Assembly (NCBI GenBank): GCA_041391505.1
Contig: JAWKNW010000002.1
Span: forward strand, 345,462 to 409,461
From: Rhodothermales bacterium
GTDB taxonomy: Bacteria; Bacteroidota; Rhodothermia; Rhodothermales; JAHQVL01
Length of the DNA stretch: 64,000 bases
Direction: 5' to 3'
Shown here: one piece after another, positions 16,937 to 26,317 of the stretch
Position numbering within the stretch: the stretch's first letter is position 1
Layout of the letters: each line of letters starts with the position of its first letter
The notes under the pieces: model-generated
Database searches by the model: none
The model's input: the letters and a program-made list of their open reading frames with translations, nothing else
Told to the model about the DNA's origin: nothing
Made by a program: the position numbers and the translations under genes

Positions 16937-18346
16937 CTAGAATTCTCCGCCGCCCAGCAGCATCACCTTCTCGCGGTTATGCGGGATGTGCTGCATCGCG
17001 TTGCGGGTATCGACGATGGCGCGGGCGTTTTCGGCGATCATCGCGTACGGGAAAGCGCTGTGCTGCGTGAGGATCACCACCGTGTGGTACTTCTGCAGCA
17101 TCGACTCCGAGAGCGGCACCGACTTCAGGTCGAGCACCGTCTTGCCCGTCTCGACGCGCAGCGTCTCGACATGCGGGTCGGTGTAGTCGATGTTCGTGAT
17201 GCCCTTGTTGTGGAGCAGCTCGATCACCTTGAGCGCCGGCGAATGCCGGGTGTCGTCCACGTCCTTCTTGAACGCGACGCCCATGATGAGCACTTTCGCA
17301 TCTTCCATGCGCACAGGCTGGTGCGCCAGGCAACGGATCACGGCGTCGAGCACGTAGAACGGCATCTCCTCGTTGATGCGCGCCGAGAGCGTGATGAAGC
17401 TCGTCTCGAAGTCGTACCGGCGGGCCAGCCACGAGAGGTAGTACGGGTCAATGGGGATGCAGTGGCCGCCGAGACCCGGGCCCGGGAAAAAGGGCATGAA
17501 GCCGAACGGCTTCGTCGCCGCGGCCTCGATGACTTCCCAGATCGAGATGCCGCCCATCCGGTCGCACAGACGCGCGAGTTCGTTGACGAGGGCGATATTG
17601 ACCGAGCGGAACGTGTTTTCGAGCAGCTTTTCCATCTCGGCCACTTTCGGGCTCGATACCGGGTGCACATGCGCCACCACCTGCTTCATCGCGAAACAGG
17701 CCACTTCGGTGCAGGCCTGGGTCACGCCGCCCACTACGATCGGCGTGTTGGCCGTCGTAAACTGCGTATTGCCGGGGTCGATGCGTTCCGGGCTGAAGGC
17801 CAGGAAAAAGTCGCGCCCGAGCTGGAGCCCCTGTTTGGCAGCCTCGCGTTCGAGGATCGGCTTGACGAGCCCTTCCGTCGTGTCCGGATAGGTCGTGCTC
17901 TTCAGGATGACCAGCTGGCCGGGGCGGATATGCTTCGCGATGGCCTCCGAGGCGGACGCGATGTACGACGTGTCGGGATCCTTGTGTTCGGTGACCGGCG
18001 TCGGGACGCAGATGAAGAACACATCGACGCTGGCGGCGGCCGAGAAGTCGTCCTCCGCGATGAAGGAGCCGTTCTCCACGATGGCGGCAATCTGCTCGTC
18101 GGGGATGTCCTGGATGTAGTTCGAGCCGGCGTTGAGCCGCAACACCCGTTCGCGATTCAGATCGATGCCGAGCGTCGAAAACCCGCGTTGCGCGTATTCG
18201 ACCGCCAGCGGCAGGCCGACGTATCCAAGGCCCACAACCCCGATACGCGCCTGCTTGGTTTCGATTTTTTCCCAGAGATCTCGGGCGTGACCCATTTTCG
18301 GTAAGGATACAGTGGAGGGCGAGTATTCGGCGATTTTCGCAGGCAT
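16937..18346 (-). CDS. wbpA: UDP-N-acetyl-hexosamine 6-dehydrogenase (WbpA/WecC type)
   Basis: 469 residues from the ATG at 18346. The Rossmann motif GVVGLGYVGLPLA lies near the start, followed by 'SNYIQDIPDEQ', 'VFFICVPTPVTEHKDPD', 'ILKSTTYPDTTEG', 'LAFSPERIDPGNTQF' and the catalytic-cysteine segment 'PGPGLGGHCIPIDPYYL'. This is the NAD-dependent four-electron oxidation of a UDP-HexNAc to the uronic acid. The SYI-x-IPD segment and TxxTP loop favour the WbpA (UDP-GlcNAc) group, but with WecB nearby a UDP-ManNAc dehydrogenase (WecC) is possible. It is the last gene of the minus-strand polysaccharide cluster, 81 bp after the fusion transferase, and ends at the terminator at 16872-16915. Confidence 0.88.
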   Translation of the reverse strand: MPAKIAEYSPSTVSLPKMGHARDLWEKIETKQARIGVVGLGYVGLPLAVEYAQRGFSTLGIDLNRERVLRLNAGSNYIQDIPDEQIAAIVENGSFIAEDDFSAAASVDVFFICVPTPVTEHKDPDTSYIASASEAIAKHIRPGQLVILKSTTYPDTTEGLVKPILEREAAKQGLQLGRDFFLAFSPERIDPGNTQFTTANTPIVVGGVTQACTEVACFAMKQVVAHVHPVSSPKVAEMEKLLENTFRSVNIALVNELARLCDRMGGISIWEVIEAAATKPFGFMPFFPGPGLGGHCIPIDPYYLSWLARRYDFETSFITLSARINEEMPFYVLDAVIRCLAHQPVRMEDAKVLIMGVAFKKDVDDTRHSPALKVIELLHNKGITNIDYTDPHVETLRVETGKTVLDLKSVPLSESMLQKYHTVVILTQHSAFPYAMIAENARAIVDTRNAMQHIPHNREKVMLLGGGEF

Positions 18347-18427
18347 AGATAATACCTCGAACCTGTAGTTTAGACCAAGAGATGATGTCAAACGGAAGCT
18401 GGTGAGACCTCCGCGGGTGCCGTCGAA

Positions 18428-20308
18428 TCAGAAATCGACAGCGGTCGTGTGATTTGCTTGCTCGGCAAGCGTCCGAAAGCTGAGCTGCGAAACCCGGCAC
18501 TCAACACCGAGATCGGTGCACGCGGTGCAGATCTCGGCCTTACGCGCATGGGTCATCCGGTGTGCGGTGATCAGCACGGCTTCTGGCCTTTTTGCCGAGA
18601 TGATACGTTCGAGATCCCGAAAGGAGCCCACGACCGGGATGCCTTGCATCATCATGCCGTGCTTGCGGGGATCGTCGTCGATAAAACCGATCGGCACGAG
18701 GCCGAGGTCGGCGTTCTGTCTGAGTTCGCGAAGTGTCATCATGCCGGCGTCGCCTGCCCCGTAGAGCAGCACCCGCTTGCCGGCTTCGCGCTTGGACGAG
18801 AGGTAGTGTCGCAGCCCGCGAAAACCAAACCGCACGGCCGCAACAAAAAACGTGGTGATCATGCCGTCGATCACGGCGACGGCGGGGGTGAAGGGGGCGG
18901 AGGCGGACAGCCAGCGCACGGCGACATACGCCGCGAGCGATGCCGCGAGCGACGCCGTGGCGGTGCGCACCAGTTCGGGCGCGCCGGCGTGCCGCCAGAT
19001 GCTGTTGTACAGCCCCAGCAGATAAAACACGCTGATCTTGGCGACGATCACGACCGGGAGCGCCCGGCTCATCTCGGCCAGTGCCATCGAGCCGATGCCG
19101 TCCTCGAAACGCAGCATGTGCGCCAGGAAATACGCGGCGACGATCAGCAGCAGGTCGGTCGCGACGCCGAACGACGCCTTCCAGTTGCGCCCGAAGACCG
19201 TGTGGAGCACGGCGAAAAACCGGTCGCTGAGCACGTAGGCGCGCGTCGAGAAAAACCCGAGTTCCTCGCGCGCCCCGTACACATCCACACTGGCGAGGAA
19301 GACCCCGAACACGGCCAGCGAGACGCCGAGCACGATCATCAGGGCATAAAACACATGGACGTCGGCGTACTGGACGGTCAGCGCCGTCAGGCCGAACAGC
19401 AGGCTGATGCCGTACAGCGTGAGCACGGCCCGCCGCTCCGACAAGCCGAGGAAGACGAGCCGGTGCGAGCTGTGATCGCGCCCGCCCTGGGACACCGCCC
19501 GGCCGGACATCTTGCGGACGATGGTCACGAGCGTCGTATCGAAGATCGGGATCGCCATGACGAGCACGCTGACAAGCGTGATCGCGATGGAGGACGCTTC
19601 CGTGGCGGCATGCGACTGGGCGACCAGGCTCATGGCGGCGATCATGTAGCCGAGAAAGAGGCTGCCGCTGTCGCCCATGAAGATGCGCGCCGGCTTGAAG
19701 TTGAAGACCAGGAAGCCGGCCGCGGCGCCCGTCACCGCCATCGAGGCGCTGAACCCGACCAGATCTCCCGAGATGCTCGAAAACAGCGCGAGGATCATGG
19801 CCGCGATGCCCGCGATGCCGGCGGCGAGGCCGTCCATGTTGTCGAGCAGATTGAGCGCGTTCGTGATGCCGATGAGCCAGAGGAACGTCACCGGGATGCC
19901 CACCCACGCCGGCCAACCCACGCCGAACGAGAAGCCGTCGATCACCAGCACGCCCGCGGCCAGCACCTGGGCGACGAGCTTGGTCGCCGGCCGGATGTTG
20001 ATCAGATCGTCCACCAGGCCGGTGACGAACATGAGGGTCGCGCCGATCCAGATCGACCAGGGGAGTGAAAATACCGCCAGACCGAGCAGGCAAACGCCCG
20101 CACCGGCGTACAACGCGATCCCGCCCATCAACGCCGTAGGCTTCTCGTGCCAGCGGTCCGCCTTGGGCTGCGCCACCCACTTGCGCGCGTGCGCAAGGCG
20201 GATGACGGCCGGCGTAGCGAGGATCGTCACGAGGAACGCGGCAATACCGCTGAACCAGGGCCAGGTCGACCAGGTCAGTCCGGCGGGCAACAGAGCGTCG
20301 GGCAGCAT
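18428..20308 (-). CDS. Fusion: WecA/TagO-type polyprenyl-P GlcNAc-1-P transferase + N-terminal half of PglF/CapD
   Basis: 626 residues. Residues 1-340 are a polytopic sugar-1-phosphate transferase of the MraY/WecA family: 'GGIALY', the Mg site VDDLINIRPATK (D100-D101), NALNLLDNMDGLAAG (150-164), MGDSGSLFLGY (211-221) and HSSHR (279-283). Residues about 375-500 are a second membrane block, and residues 510-620 a Rossmann domain ('RVLLYGAGDAGMMTLREL', 'GFIDDDPRKHG', 'GIPVVGS'). These are the non-catalytic N-terminal region of PglF/CapD-type dehydratases. The SDR catalytic domain is absent; the protein stops after 'VSQLSFRTLAEQ', just where PglF would continue. It lies between an SDR epimerase gene and wbpA. 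It probably starts glycan assembly on undecaprenyl phosphate. Confidence 0.9.
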   Translation of the reverse strand: MLPDALLPAGLTWSTWPWFSGIAAFLVTILATPAVIRLAHARKWVAQPKADRWHEKPTALMGGIALYAGAGVCLLGLAVFSLPWSIWIGATLMFVTGLVDDLINIRPATKLVAQVLAAGVLVIDGFSFGVGWPAWVGIPVTFLWLIGITNALNLLDNMDGLAAGIAGIAAMILALFSSISGDLVGFSASMAVTGAAAGFLVFNFKPARIFMGDSGSLFLGYMIAAMSLVAQSHAATEASSIAITLVSVLVMAIPIFDTTLVTIVRKMSGRAVSQGGRDHSSHRLVFLGLSERRAVLTLYGISLLFGLTALTVQYADVHVFYALMIVLGVSLAVFGVFLASVDVYGAREELGFFSTRAYVLSDRFFAVLHTVFGRNWKASFGVATDLLLIVAAYFLAHMLRFEDGIGSMALAEMSRALPVVIVAKISVFYLLGLYNSIWRHAGAPELVRTATASLAASLAAYVAVRWLSASAPFTPAVAVIDGMITTFFVAAVRFGFRGLRHYLSSKREAGKRVLLYGAGDAGMMTLRELRQNADLGLVPIGFIDDDPRKHGMMMQGIPVVGSFRDLERIISAKRPEAVLITAHRMTHARKAEICTACTDLGVECRVSQLSFRTLAEQANHTTAVDF

Positions 20309-20352
20309 CTTCAGGTCACTCTCACGGATTAACGGGTGAATGAGCGGCCATC

Positions 20353-21426
20353 CTAGAGCTCGACGGGCGTCATCGTGGCGCCGGCGTGCTGCTTGGCAGC
20401 CGGCTCTTTCGACGACGCCGCGACAGGGGCGTGGGACGGTTTGGTTTTACCCGCCTGCTGGAAGTGGCGGATCACATCGACCAGAATATCGTCGGTCGTG
20501 TACGAGGGCGCATAGCCGATGGCGGCGCGCAGCTTGGCGATGTTCGGCGTGCGGCGGCGCATGTCCTCGAATCCGGGGCCGTACGTCTGTTCGTAGGGCA
20601 CGTGTTCGATGGGCGAATCGCTGCCGGCGAGCTGCCGGACGCGCTCGGCCAGCGCATTGATCGTGATCTCCTCGCTGCCGCCGATGTTGAACACCTCGCC
20701 TTCCGCCGCCGGCGTCTGCATCAGCTGAACGATGGCGCGGACGGCATCCCCCACATAGGTGAAGCAACGCGACTGCTCGCCGTCGCCGTATACCTGGATC
20801 GGTTCGCCGGCTACGGCGCGCTGCACAAAATTGGGAATCACCATCCCGTAGCGGCCAGTCTGGCGCGGGCCCACGGTGTTGAAGAAACGGGTGATGACGA
20901 CCGGGAGCTTCTTCTCGTCGGCATACGCCAGCGCGAGAAATTCGTCGATGGTCTTCGAGCAGGCATAGGCCCAGCGGCGCTTGGACGTCGACCCGATCGT
21001 CAGGTCGTCCGTTTCGCTGAGCTGCTCGATGTCGCCCCGGTTCTCCATCAACTTGCCGTACACTTCGGAAGTCGACGCGACCAGCACCTTCTTGCGATAC
21101 TGGCTGGCGAGCATGAGGACGTTCTCGGTGCCGCGCACGTTCGTGACGATCGTCTCCACCGGCTGCTCCATGATGAGCCGGACGCCGACGGCGGCCGCGA
21201 GGTGGTAAATCTGATCGCAGCGGGCGACGTGCTTCTCGAGTTCCTCGTAATCCAGGATGTCGGCAATCGTCGACTCGAATCGCTCGTGATGCAACAGGTG
21301 ATCCACGTTTTCCAGGCGACCTGTCGACAGATTGTCTATGATATGCACATAATGTCCCTGGGCTATCAGGTAGTCAGCCAGGTGACTTCCAATAAACCCG
21401 GCGCCTCCGGTGATAAGACATCTCAT
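20353..21426 (-). CDS. NAD-dependent epimerase/dehydratase (extended SDR, UDP-glucuronate decarboxylase-like)
   Basis: 357 residues from the ATG at 21426, which gives the canonical MRCLITGGAGFIGSHL start. Features are 'IYHLAAAVGV', 'VLVASTSEVYGK', the active-site pair in WAYACSKTIDEF (Y-x3-K), 'TRFFNTVGPRQTGRYGMVIPNFV', 'GDGEQSRCFTYVGDAVRAI' and 'GEVFNIGGSEEITI'. This pattern is typical of nucleotide-sugar SDRs close to UDP-xylose synthase and dTDP-glucose-type enzymes; the exact reaction is unresolved. The last ~35 residues are a low-complexity A/K/P tail beyond the usual fold. It heads a three-gene unit (with the fusion transferase and wbpA) preceded by a 396-bp gap likely to hold a promoter. 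Confidence 0.85.
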   Translation of the reverse strand: MRCLITGGAGFIGSHLADYLIAQGHYVHIIDNLSTGRLENVDHLLHHERFESTIADILDYEELEKHVARCDQIYHLAAAVGVRLIMEQPVETIVTNVRGTENVLMLASQYRKKVLVASTSEVYGKLMENRGDIEQLSETDDLTIGSTSKRRWAYACSKTIDEFLALAYADEKKLPVVITRFFNTVGPRQTGRYGMVIPNFVQRAVAGEPIQVYGDGEQSRCFTYVGDAVRAIVQLMQTPAAEGEVFNIGGSEEITINALAERVRQLAGSDSPIEHVPYEQTYGPGFEDMRRRTPNIAKLRAAIGYAPSYTTDDILVDVIRHFQQAGKTKPSHAPVAASSKEPAAKQHAGATMTPVEL

Positions 21427-21822
21427 GATCAGTATTTTTGAGATTCGTATTGACTGTCGAGTGTAGTCGGCTCGCCGACGAGCTAGCAAGCGCACGCGCT
21501 TTAGACAGACGACACCCCAGCAATCCCAACACGAAGGTTGTTGTGAATTCGTAGCACCTGTTAGGGTATCGCGGAAATAAGGATAGGATTAAAAGAACAG
21601 GTCAAAAACGCCCCATTTTTATCGATAGCCGGCGCCCGGATCGGTATCCTTCCCTATAGCGCGCATGCCGTCAATCAAGTATCGGGCCTATTTTGCGCCG
21701 TGGTACGAAAGGGTATCCCTTTGTACACCGGTGCGACGGACACGCCCCTACGCCGGCTTCCCGGGGTCAAATCTTCCGTAACAGGTACGTTTTTTCCGAC
21801 CGGATCGCGCCCGAACAGCGGT
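21427..21822. other. Intergenic region within the polysaccharide cluster, candidate promoter
   Basis: This 396-bp gap is the longest within the minus-strand cluster and has no credible gene. On the minus strand, TTGACC at 21600-21605 is followed by the AT-rich TTTTAATCCTATCCTTAT, a possible sigma-70-like promoter for the SDR gene at 21426. The match is weak and not assigned with certainty. Confidence 0.35.
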
Positions 21823-22929
21823 TCACGTGGCGACGGGCCGAAGCACCTGCTCCAGCGCATCGACGATGCGCGTCGCCGCGTTGCCGTCCCACAGGGGCGG
21901 GATGCGCCCCTGTTTGACATCGCCGGTCAGGATCGCGTCCACCCGACGACGCAGAACCCGCGGATCCAGCGGAAGCAATTCGTTGGTGCCCAGTTCGATC
22001 GTCACCGGGCGCTCGGTATTTTCGCGCAGCGTAAGACACGGAATCTGGAGGAAGGTCGTCTCCTCCTGCACTCCGCCCGAGTCCGTAACGACCAGCGACG
22101 CGTTGTCCATCAGACGCAAGAACTCCAGGTAACCCAGGGGTTCGGTGAGCACCAGATTGGACAGCGCGTCCAGCCGACGCATCAGGCCGGCGGCCTCGAG
22201 CCGGCTCCGCGTCCGCGGATGCATCGGCATCACGACCGGCAGCACGGCGCACAGCAGCTCGATGCTCTCCACCACGAGGGCCAGCTGCTGCTCGTCGTCG
22301 ACATTCGACGGCCGGTGCATCGTCATCAGGGCGTAATGGCGCCGGCGGAGCCCCAGATCCTGCAGGATCGGACTCGCGGCGGCGGTCTCCCTGAAATGGA
22401 CAAGCGAATCGATCATGACATTCCCGACCATAAATACCTTCTCGTCGGCAATGCCTTCGCGGCGGAGGTGATCCAGCCCGCTCTGCTCCGTGACGAACAG
22501 ATAATCGGAGATGCTGTCCGTCACGATGCGGTTGATCTCTTCGGGCATCGTCCGATCGCCGCTCCGCAGGCCGGCTTCCACGTGCGCCACCGGCACGCCG
22601 CTCTTCGCCGCCACCAGGGTACACGCCACCGTCGAATTTACGTCGCCCACGACGAGCACCAGATCGGGCCTGTGCTCGATCAGCGCGCCCTCGAACGCGA
22701 TCATGATGCGCGCGGTCTGCGCCGCGTGGGACCCGCTTCCCACCCCCAGATAAATATCGGGTTCCGGCAGCTGGAGCTGCGTGAAGAATACGTCGCTCAT
22801 CCGCTCGTCGTAATGCTGCCCGGTGTGGACGATGATCGACTCAAACGCGCCGTTTTGCTCGAATGCGCGGTGCAGCGGACCGATTTTCATGAAATTGGGA
22901 CGGGCGCCGACAACATTAAAAACTTTCAT
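21823..22929 (-). CDS. wecB: UDP-N-acetylglucosamine 2-epimerase (non-hydrolysing)
   Basis: 368 residues with the full WecB pattern: 'VVGARPNFMKIGPLHRAF', 'HTGQHYDERMSDVFF', 'LVVGDVNSTVACTLVAAK', 'VAHVEAGLRSGDRTMPEEINR', 'MTMHRPSNVDD', 'PMHPRTRSRL', 'VTDSGGVQEETTFL' and 'LRENTERPVTIE'. It interconverts UDP-GlcNAc and UDP-ManNAc in the cytoplasm. With the 6-dehydrogenase downstream it could feed UDP-ManNAcA (or a diamino derivative) into the polysaccharide. It is 86 bp downstream of a glycosyltransferase gene on the same strand and followed by a long gap. Confidence 0.95.
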   Translation of the reverse strand: MKVFNVVGARPNFMKIGPLHRAFEQNGAFESIIVHTGQHYDERMSDVFFTQLQLPEPDIYLGVGSGSHAAQTARIMIAFEGALIEHRPDLVLVVGDVNSTVACTLVAAKSGVPVAHVEAGLRSGDRTMPEEINRIVTDSISDYLFVTEQSGLDHLRREGIADEKVFMVGNVMIDSLVHFRETAAASPILQDLGLRRRHYALMTMHRPSNVDDEQQLALVVESIELLCAVLPVVMPMHPRTRSRLEAAGLMRRLDALSNLVLTEPLGYLEFLRLMDNASLVVTDSGGVQEETTFLQIPCLTLRENTERPVTIELGTNELLPLDPRVLRRRVDAILTGDVKQGRIPPLWDGNAATRIVDALEQVLRPVAT

Positions 22930-23015
22930 GGAAAGGTGACGGGTTACAGGTTGGCTGGTTCGCAGGCGGTCAGGTTGGCCCTGAGCCGGCGCATATGGGG
23001 AGCGTACAGGGAAAC

Positions 23016-24272
23016 TCAGGCGACTTCGACCGGCGCGCCGATGTCCACGCCGGCGACATCGGCCAGCAGTTCGGCATAGCGCCGGGCCAGCACGCGACGG
23101 TCGTGATGCGCATGGACGTAGGCGTGTCCGTGTTCGGCGAGGCGGCGGTACAACGCGGCATCGCGGCGGAGCCGCTCCACGCCGGCGAGCAATCCGTCCG
23201 CATCCTCGGGCGTGAACGCGATGCCGGCGTCGGCCTCCTCCACCAGCTCGCGGGACTCACCCTCGACGCCCAGCAGGATCGGCTTTTTCATCGCCATCGC
23301 CTCGAACAGCTTCGAAGGAATCACGGTTCGGAAGAGCGGCGTAGCCTTGAGATGCACCACGCTGACGTCGGTCAACGCCAGAAAATAGGCGACGCGTTCC
23401 TTGGGCTGTTTCGCGATCAGACGAAAATTCGGCAGCTGAAGCTCGGCCTGGCGCGCTTCCAGCGCTTCCCGCTCGGCCCCGGTGCCCATCACCAGGAAGA
23501 CGATGTCGGGATCCGTGCACCGCTGCGCCGCTTCGAGCAGCAGGTCGGCGCGATGCGCCATCCCGATCGTGCCGATGTACGAGGCGACGAACTTCCCGTG
23601 CAGATCGAACTCCGTGCGTATCCGATCCAGCTCGTCCGCGTCGAGCGGCCGGCCGTACGCCTCCAGGTCGGCGCCGTTTTTCAGCACCGTGATCTTGCCG
23701 CCGTCGATGCCCTTGTTCACGATGAAGCGTTTGAAGGCGTTCGTCACCACCACGATATGATCCGCCTTGCGGTACAGATACGCCTCGATGCGCTCAAAAA
23801 ACCGGATGACGGCATTGCGGGACATCGCGTCGACCGCGACGATCGATTCCGGCCACAGGTCCCGGATCTCCAGCACGTACGGCGCCCGCTTGAACCGCGC
23901 GACGAACAGGCCGGCTATCGCCGAAAAAAACTGGGGCGAGCTGGCGACCACCACATCGGGCCGCTCCTCCACCTTGCGGCTGTACCAGATGACCGAAAGC
24001 ATGAAGCTGATAAAGCTCGCGATGCGCTTCAGGGTGCCGGCGTTTTTCGTCACGTAAAGCGGCACGCGCACCACGTCGATGCAGGCCATCGTCTCCCGGG
24101 TGTAGCGGTTGCGGTAGCCTTCGTACACGACCCCTTCGGGGAAATTCGGCACATCCGTCATCACCGTGACATCCAGTCCGTCATCGACCCACTGACGGCC
24201 ATGTTCGAACAGGCGCTGGGCGAGCGGCGCCGTTTCCGGTGGGAAATTATTTCCGATAAAGAGGATTCTCAT
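23016..24272 (-). CDS. Glycosyltransferase family 4, WbuB-like
   Basis: 418 residues. The N-terminus MRILFIGNNFPPETAPLAQRL and the segments 'VTVMTDVPNFPEG', 'YVLEIRDLWPESIVAVDAM', 'HIVVVTNAFKRFIVNKG', 'VLKNGADLEAYG', 'SYIGTIGMAHRADLLLEA' and 'IPSKLFEAMAMKKPILLGVEGE' match the WbuB/L-fucosamine transferase-like group of GT4 enzymes, with a GT-B fold and the E-x7-E-type motif near the C-terminus. It should add a sugar to the lipid-linked repeat unit at the inner face of the membrane. The specific donor is not predictable. Its paralogue at 40431 lies in the other half of the locus. Confidence 0.9.
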   Translation of the reverse strand: MRILFIGNNFPPETAPLAQRLFEHGRQWVDDGLDVTVMTDVPNFPEGVVYEGYRNRYTRETMACIDVVRVPLYVTKNAGTLKRIASFISFMLSVIWYSRKVEERPDVVVASSPQFFSAIAGLFVARFKRAPYVLEIRDLWPESIVAVDAMSRNAVIRFFERIEAYLYRKADHIVVVTNAFKRFIVNKGIDGGKITVLKNGADLEAYGRPLDADELDRIRTEFDLHGKFVASYIGTIGMAHRADLLLEAAQRCTDPDIVFLVMGTGAEREALEARQAELQLPNFRLIAKQPKERVAYFLALTDVSVVHLKATPLFRTVIPSKLFEAMAMKKPILLGVEGESRELVEEADAGIAFTPEDADGLLAGVERLRRDAALYRRLAEHGHAYVHAHHDRRVLARRYAELLADVAGVDIGAPVEVA

Positions 24273-24320
24273 GCCGAATGAGGCGCCGGCTCCATGGCCC
24301 GCACCGTACTGCCGTGACGT

Positions 24321-25457
24321 TTATCTGCCCGCGAGCGCCCTCACACTCCGCGCACGATCGATCTGTTCAAGAAGCTTGCCAGCCGCTTCGCCGGCGTCGT
24401 GCCGCGTGAGCCGGCGCCGGTGCGCGGCGCCCATCGCGAAGCGGGCCTCCGGGTCGGCCGCCATCCGGCGGATGCCGTCAGCGAGCGACGCCACATCGTT
24501 CGGCGCCACCAGCACGCCGTTCTCACCGTCGTCGACCAGCTCCGGAATGGCCATGTGCCGCGTGGTGATGACGGGCACGCCGGCCATCATGGCCTCGACG
24601 AGCACGCCGGGGTGGCCTTCGCGGGGAAACCACGTCGGCAGCACCACCGCGTCGTAGCTCGAAAGCAGCGCCGGCGCGTCGCCCTGATGGACGCCGCGGT
24701 ACCGCGCCCCGGGCGTGTCGCGGCAGGCCACCTCGAACGCCATCGTGTACTCGGGGTCGATGGTGCCGTAGATATCCAGCGCCAGCGCCACGCCCTCGGA
24801 CGCAAGACGCCGCACGGCGTCGAGCAAGACAAAAATCCCCTTGTCCTCCACAATGCGGCTGAAAAAGACGAGCCGCAGGCCATCGGGGGATGCGGGATGG
24901 CTCCGGGGCGCCGGCAACGCGTCGCGGTCGACGACGCGCGGATTCGGGATCGCGATGACGCGCTCCAGCCCCAGTCCGCGCATGCCGGCCAGCACCTGGC
25001 CCGTTTCGACGATCACGCCGTCGATCTCGCCCAGATCGGCCAGCAGCCGGCGCTGCCGTGCCGGCGGCAACGCGCGGATGACATCGTGCACCACGCCCCC
25101 GCTGAACCAGAGGAAAAACGGGATATCGAATCGGCGCCGGACAAACCGGATCACCGGCATCATCCGCTGGAAAAGCCCCGTCGTGGTGACGAACACCACG
25201 GCATCGTGCGAGCGCGCGGCCTCGAACAGCTTGATCGCGATCTGAAACCCGCGCATCACGTCGTAGACGTTGCCGATGCCCGGGTGGCTTTTGACGCGGC
25301 CCGGCGAGGTGTTCACGACGGAAGGCTCGGCGCCCGTCCGCGTCTTCCAGGCGGCGAGCAGCGCGACGAAGAGCGAGACGTACCCCCCGATGGGCGGCGG
25401 CAGCGGCCCCATGAACAGGACGCGCGGCGCGTCGTCGGTGTGCAAAGGATCAGACAT
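24321..25457 (-). CDS. Glycosyltransferase family 4 (group 1)
   Basis: 378 residues, GT-B fold. It has a glycine-rich acceptor loop near the N-terminus (LFMGPLPPPIGGYVSLFVAL). The C-terminal donor domain shows 'LRLVFFSRIVEDKGIFVLLDA', 'LDIYGTIDP', 'YDAVVLPTWFPREGHPGVLVEAMMAGVPVITT' (E-x7-E-like) and 'DGENGVLVAPND'. These are characteristic of retaining GT4 enzymes. It lies between two other glycosyltransferase genes with gaps of 48 and 29 bp, so it is part of the same operon and likely extends the polysaccharide repeat unit. Donor and linkage cannot be inferred. Confidence 0.9.
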   Translation of the reverse strand: MSDPLHTDDAPRVLFMGPLPPPIGGYVSLFVALLAAWKTRTGAEPSVVNTSPGRVKSHPGIGNVYDVMRGFQIAIKLFEAARSHDAVVFVTTTGLFQRMMPVIRFVRRRFDIPFFLWFSGGVVHDVIRALPPARQRRLLADLGEIDGVIVETGQVLAGMRGLGLERVIAIPNPRVVDRDALPAPRSHPASPDGLRLVFFSRIVEDKGIFVLLDAVRRLASEGVALALDIYGTIDPEYTMAFEVACRDTPGARYRGVHQGDAPALLSSYDAVVLPTWFPREGHPGVLVEAMMAGVPVITTRHMAIPELVDDGENGVLVAPNDVASLADGIRRMAADPEARFAMGAAHRRRLTRHDAGEAAGKLLEQIDRARSVRALAGR

Positions 25458-25486
25458 AGGCTACTCGTGCGGCGGGCCGGCATGGC

Positions 25487-26317
25487 TCACACGCATCGTT
25501 CGTCCTCGGAAAGGGGATAGGCGGTGGCGTGGCGCTGCTGCCACCAGACGCGCTGGAGACGCTCGAAGGCGGAGGCGGGCAGCAGCCCCTTGAGCGCGAG
25601 GGCTCTGGATTTCTGGACCATCTTGCGGATAAACAGGCGCGTCGCGTTGCCGGCGCCGAAATACGTGCGCTCGATCGAGCAGGCCTCCATCACCCCGGAA
25701 AAACCGTAAGAGGCCCCGCCGGATGTCATGTAGGCGAGCACGGTCGGAATGGTCTCCACGTGGACATCCGGGGCGCGCTGCGCGCGGAGGATGAACTCGA
25801 GGTCCGCCGAGATCGCGTACCGCAGATCGAAGCCGCCGAGGCGTTCGTACACGTCGCGGCGGACGAACGTGGCGGGGTGATTGTTGGGCTGGAGGCACGA
25901 AAAGCGGGCCGGCGGCGGCACCACCGTGCCCATCGCCCCGTCCTCCGTCACGCGCACGAGTCCGCCCACGATGACGCCGGCATCCGGGCGCCGGGCGACC
26001 GCCTCGGCGACGGTCGAGAGCGCGTCCGGCGCGAGCCAGTCGTCGGCATTGACGAGGCCCACCCAGTCCCCCGTGGCGCGGGCGATGCCCTTGTTCATGG
26101 CGTCGTAGATGCCGCGGTCGGGCTCGGACGTCCAGCCGGCGAGCCGGTCCGCGTAACGCCGCACGAGGTCGAGGGTACCGTCTTTCGAGCCGCCGTCCAC
26201 GATCAGATACTCGATATCGTGCGGGGGCGTCTGGCGCAGCACGCTGCGGAGCGTGCGCTCGAGCGTGGCGGCGGCGTTGAACGTGACCGTGATGATCGAA
26301 AACCGGATCGGACTCAT
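25487..26317 (-). CDS. Glycosyltransferase family 2
   Basis: 276 residues. The GT-A signature is complete at the N-terminus: 'FSIITVTFNAAATLERTLRSV', 'YLIVDGGSKDGTLDLV', 'SEPDRGIYDAMNKGIARATGDWVGLVNADD', giving the DxD-like NADDW metal site at about residue 95. 'LEFILRAQRA' follows in the acceptor domain. This subgroup (WcaA/colanic-acid-like) has inverting activity on nucleotide sugars. Its start overlaps the stop of the upstream Wzy-like gene by 4 bp (ATGA), implying translational coupling. Confidence 0.93.
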   Translation of the reverse strand: MSPIRFSIITVTFNAAATLERTLRSVLRQTPPHDIEYLIVDGGSKDGTLDLVRRYADRLAGWTSEPDRGIYDAMNKGIARATGDWVGLVNADDWLAPDALSTVAEAVARRPDAGVIVGGLVRVTEDGAMGTVVPPPARFSCLQPNNHPATFVRRDVYERLGGFDLRYAISADLEFILRAQRAPDVHVETIPTVLAYMTSGGASYGFSGVMEACSIERTYFGAGNATRLFIRKMVQKSRALALKGLLPASAFERLQRVWWQQRHATAYPLSEDERCV

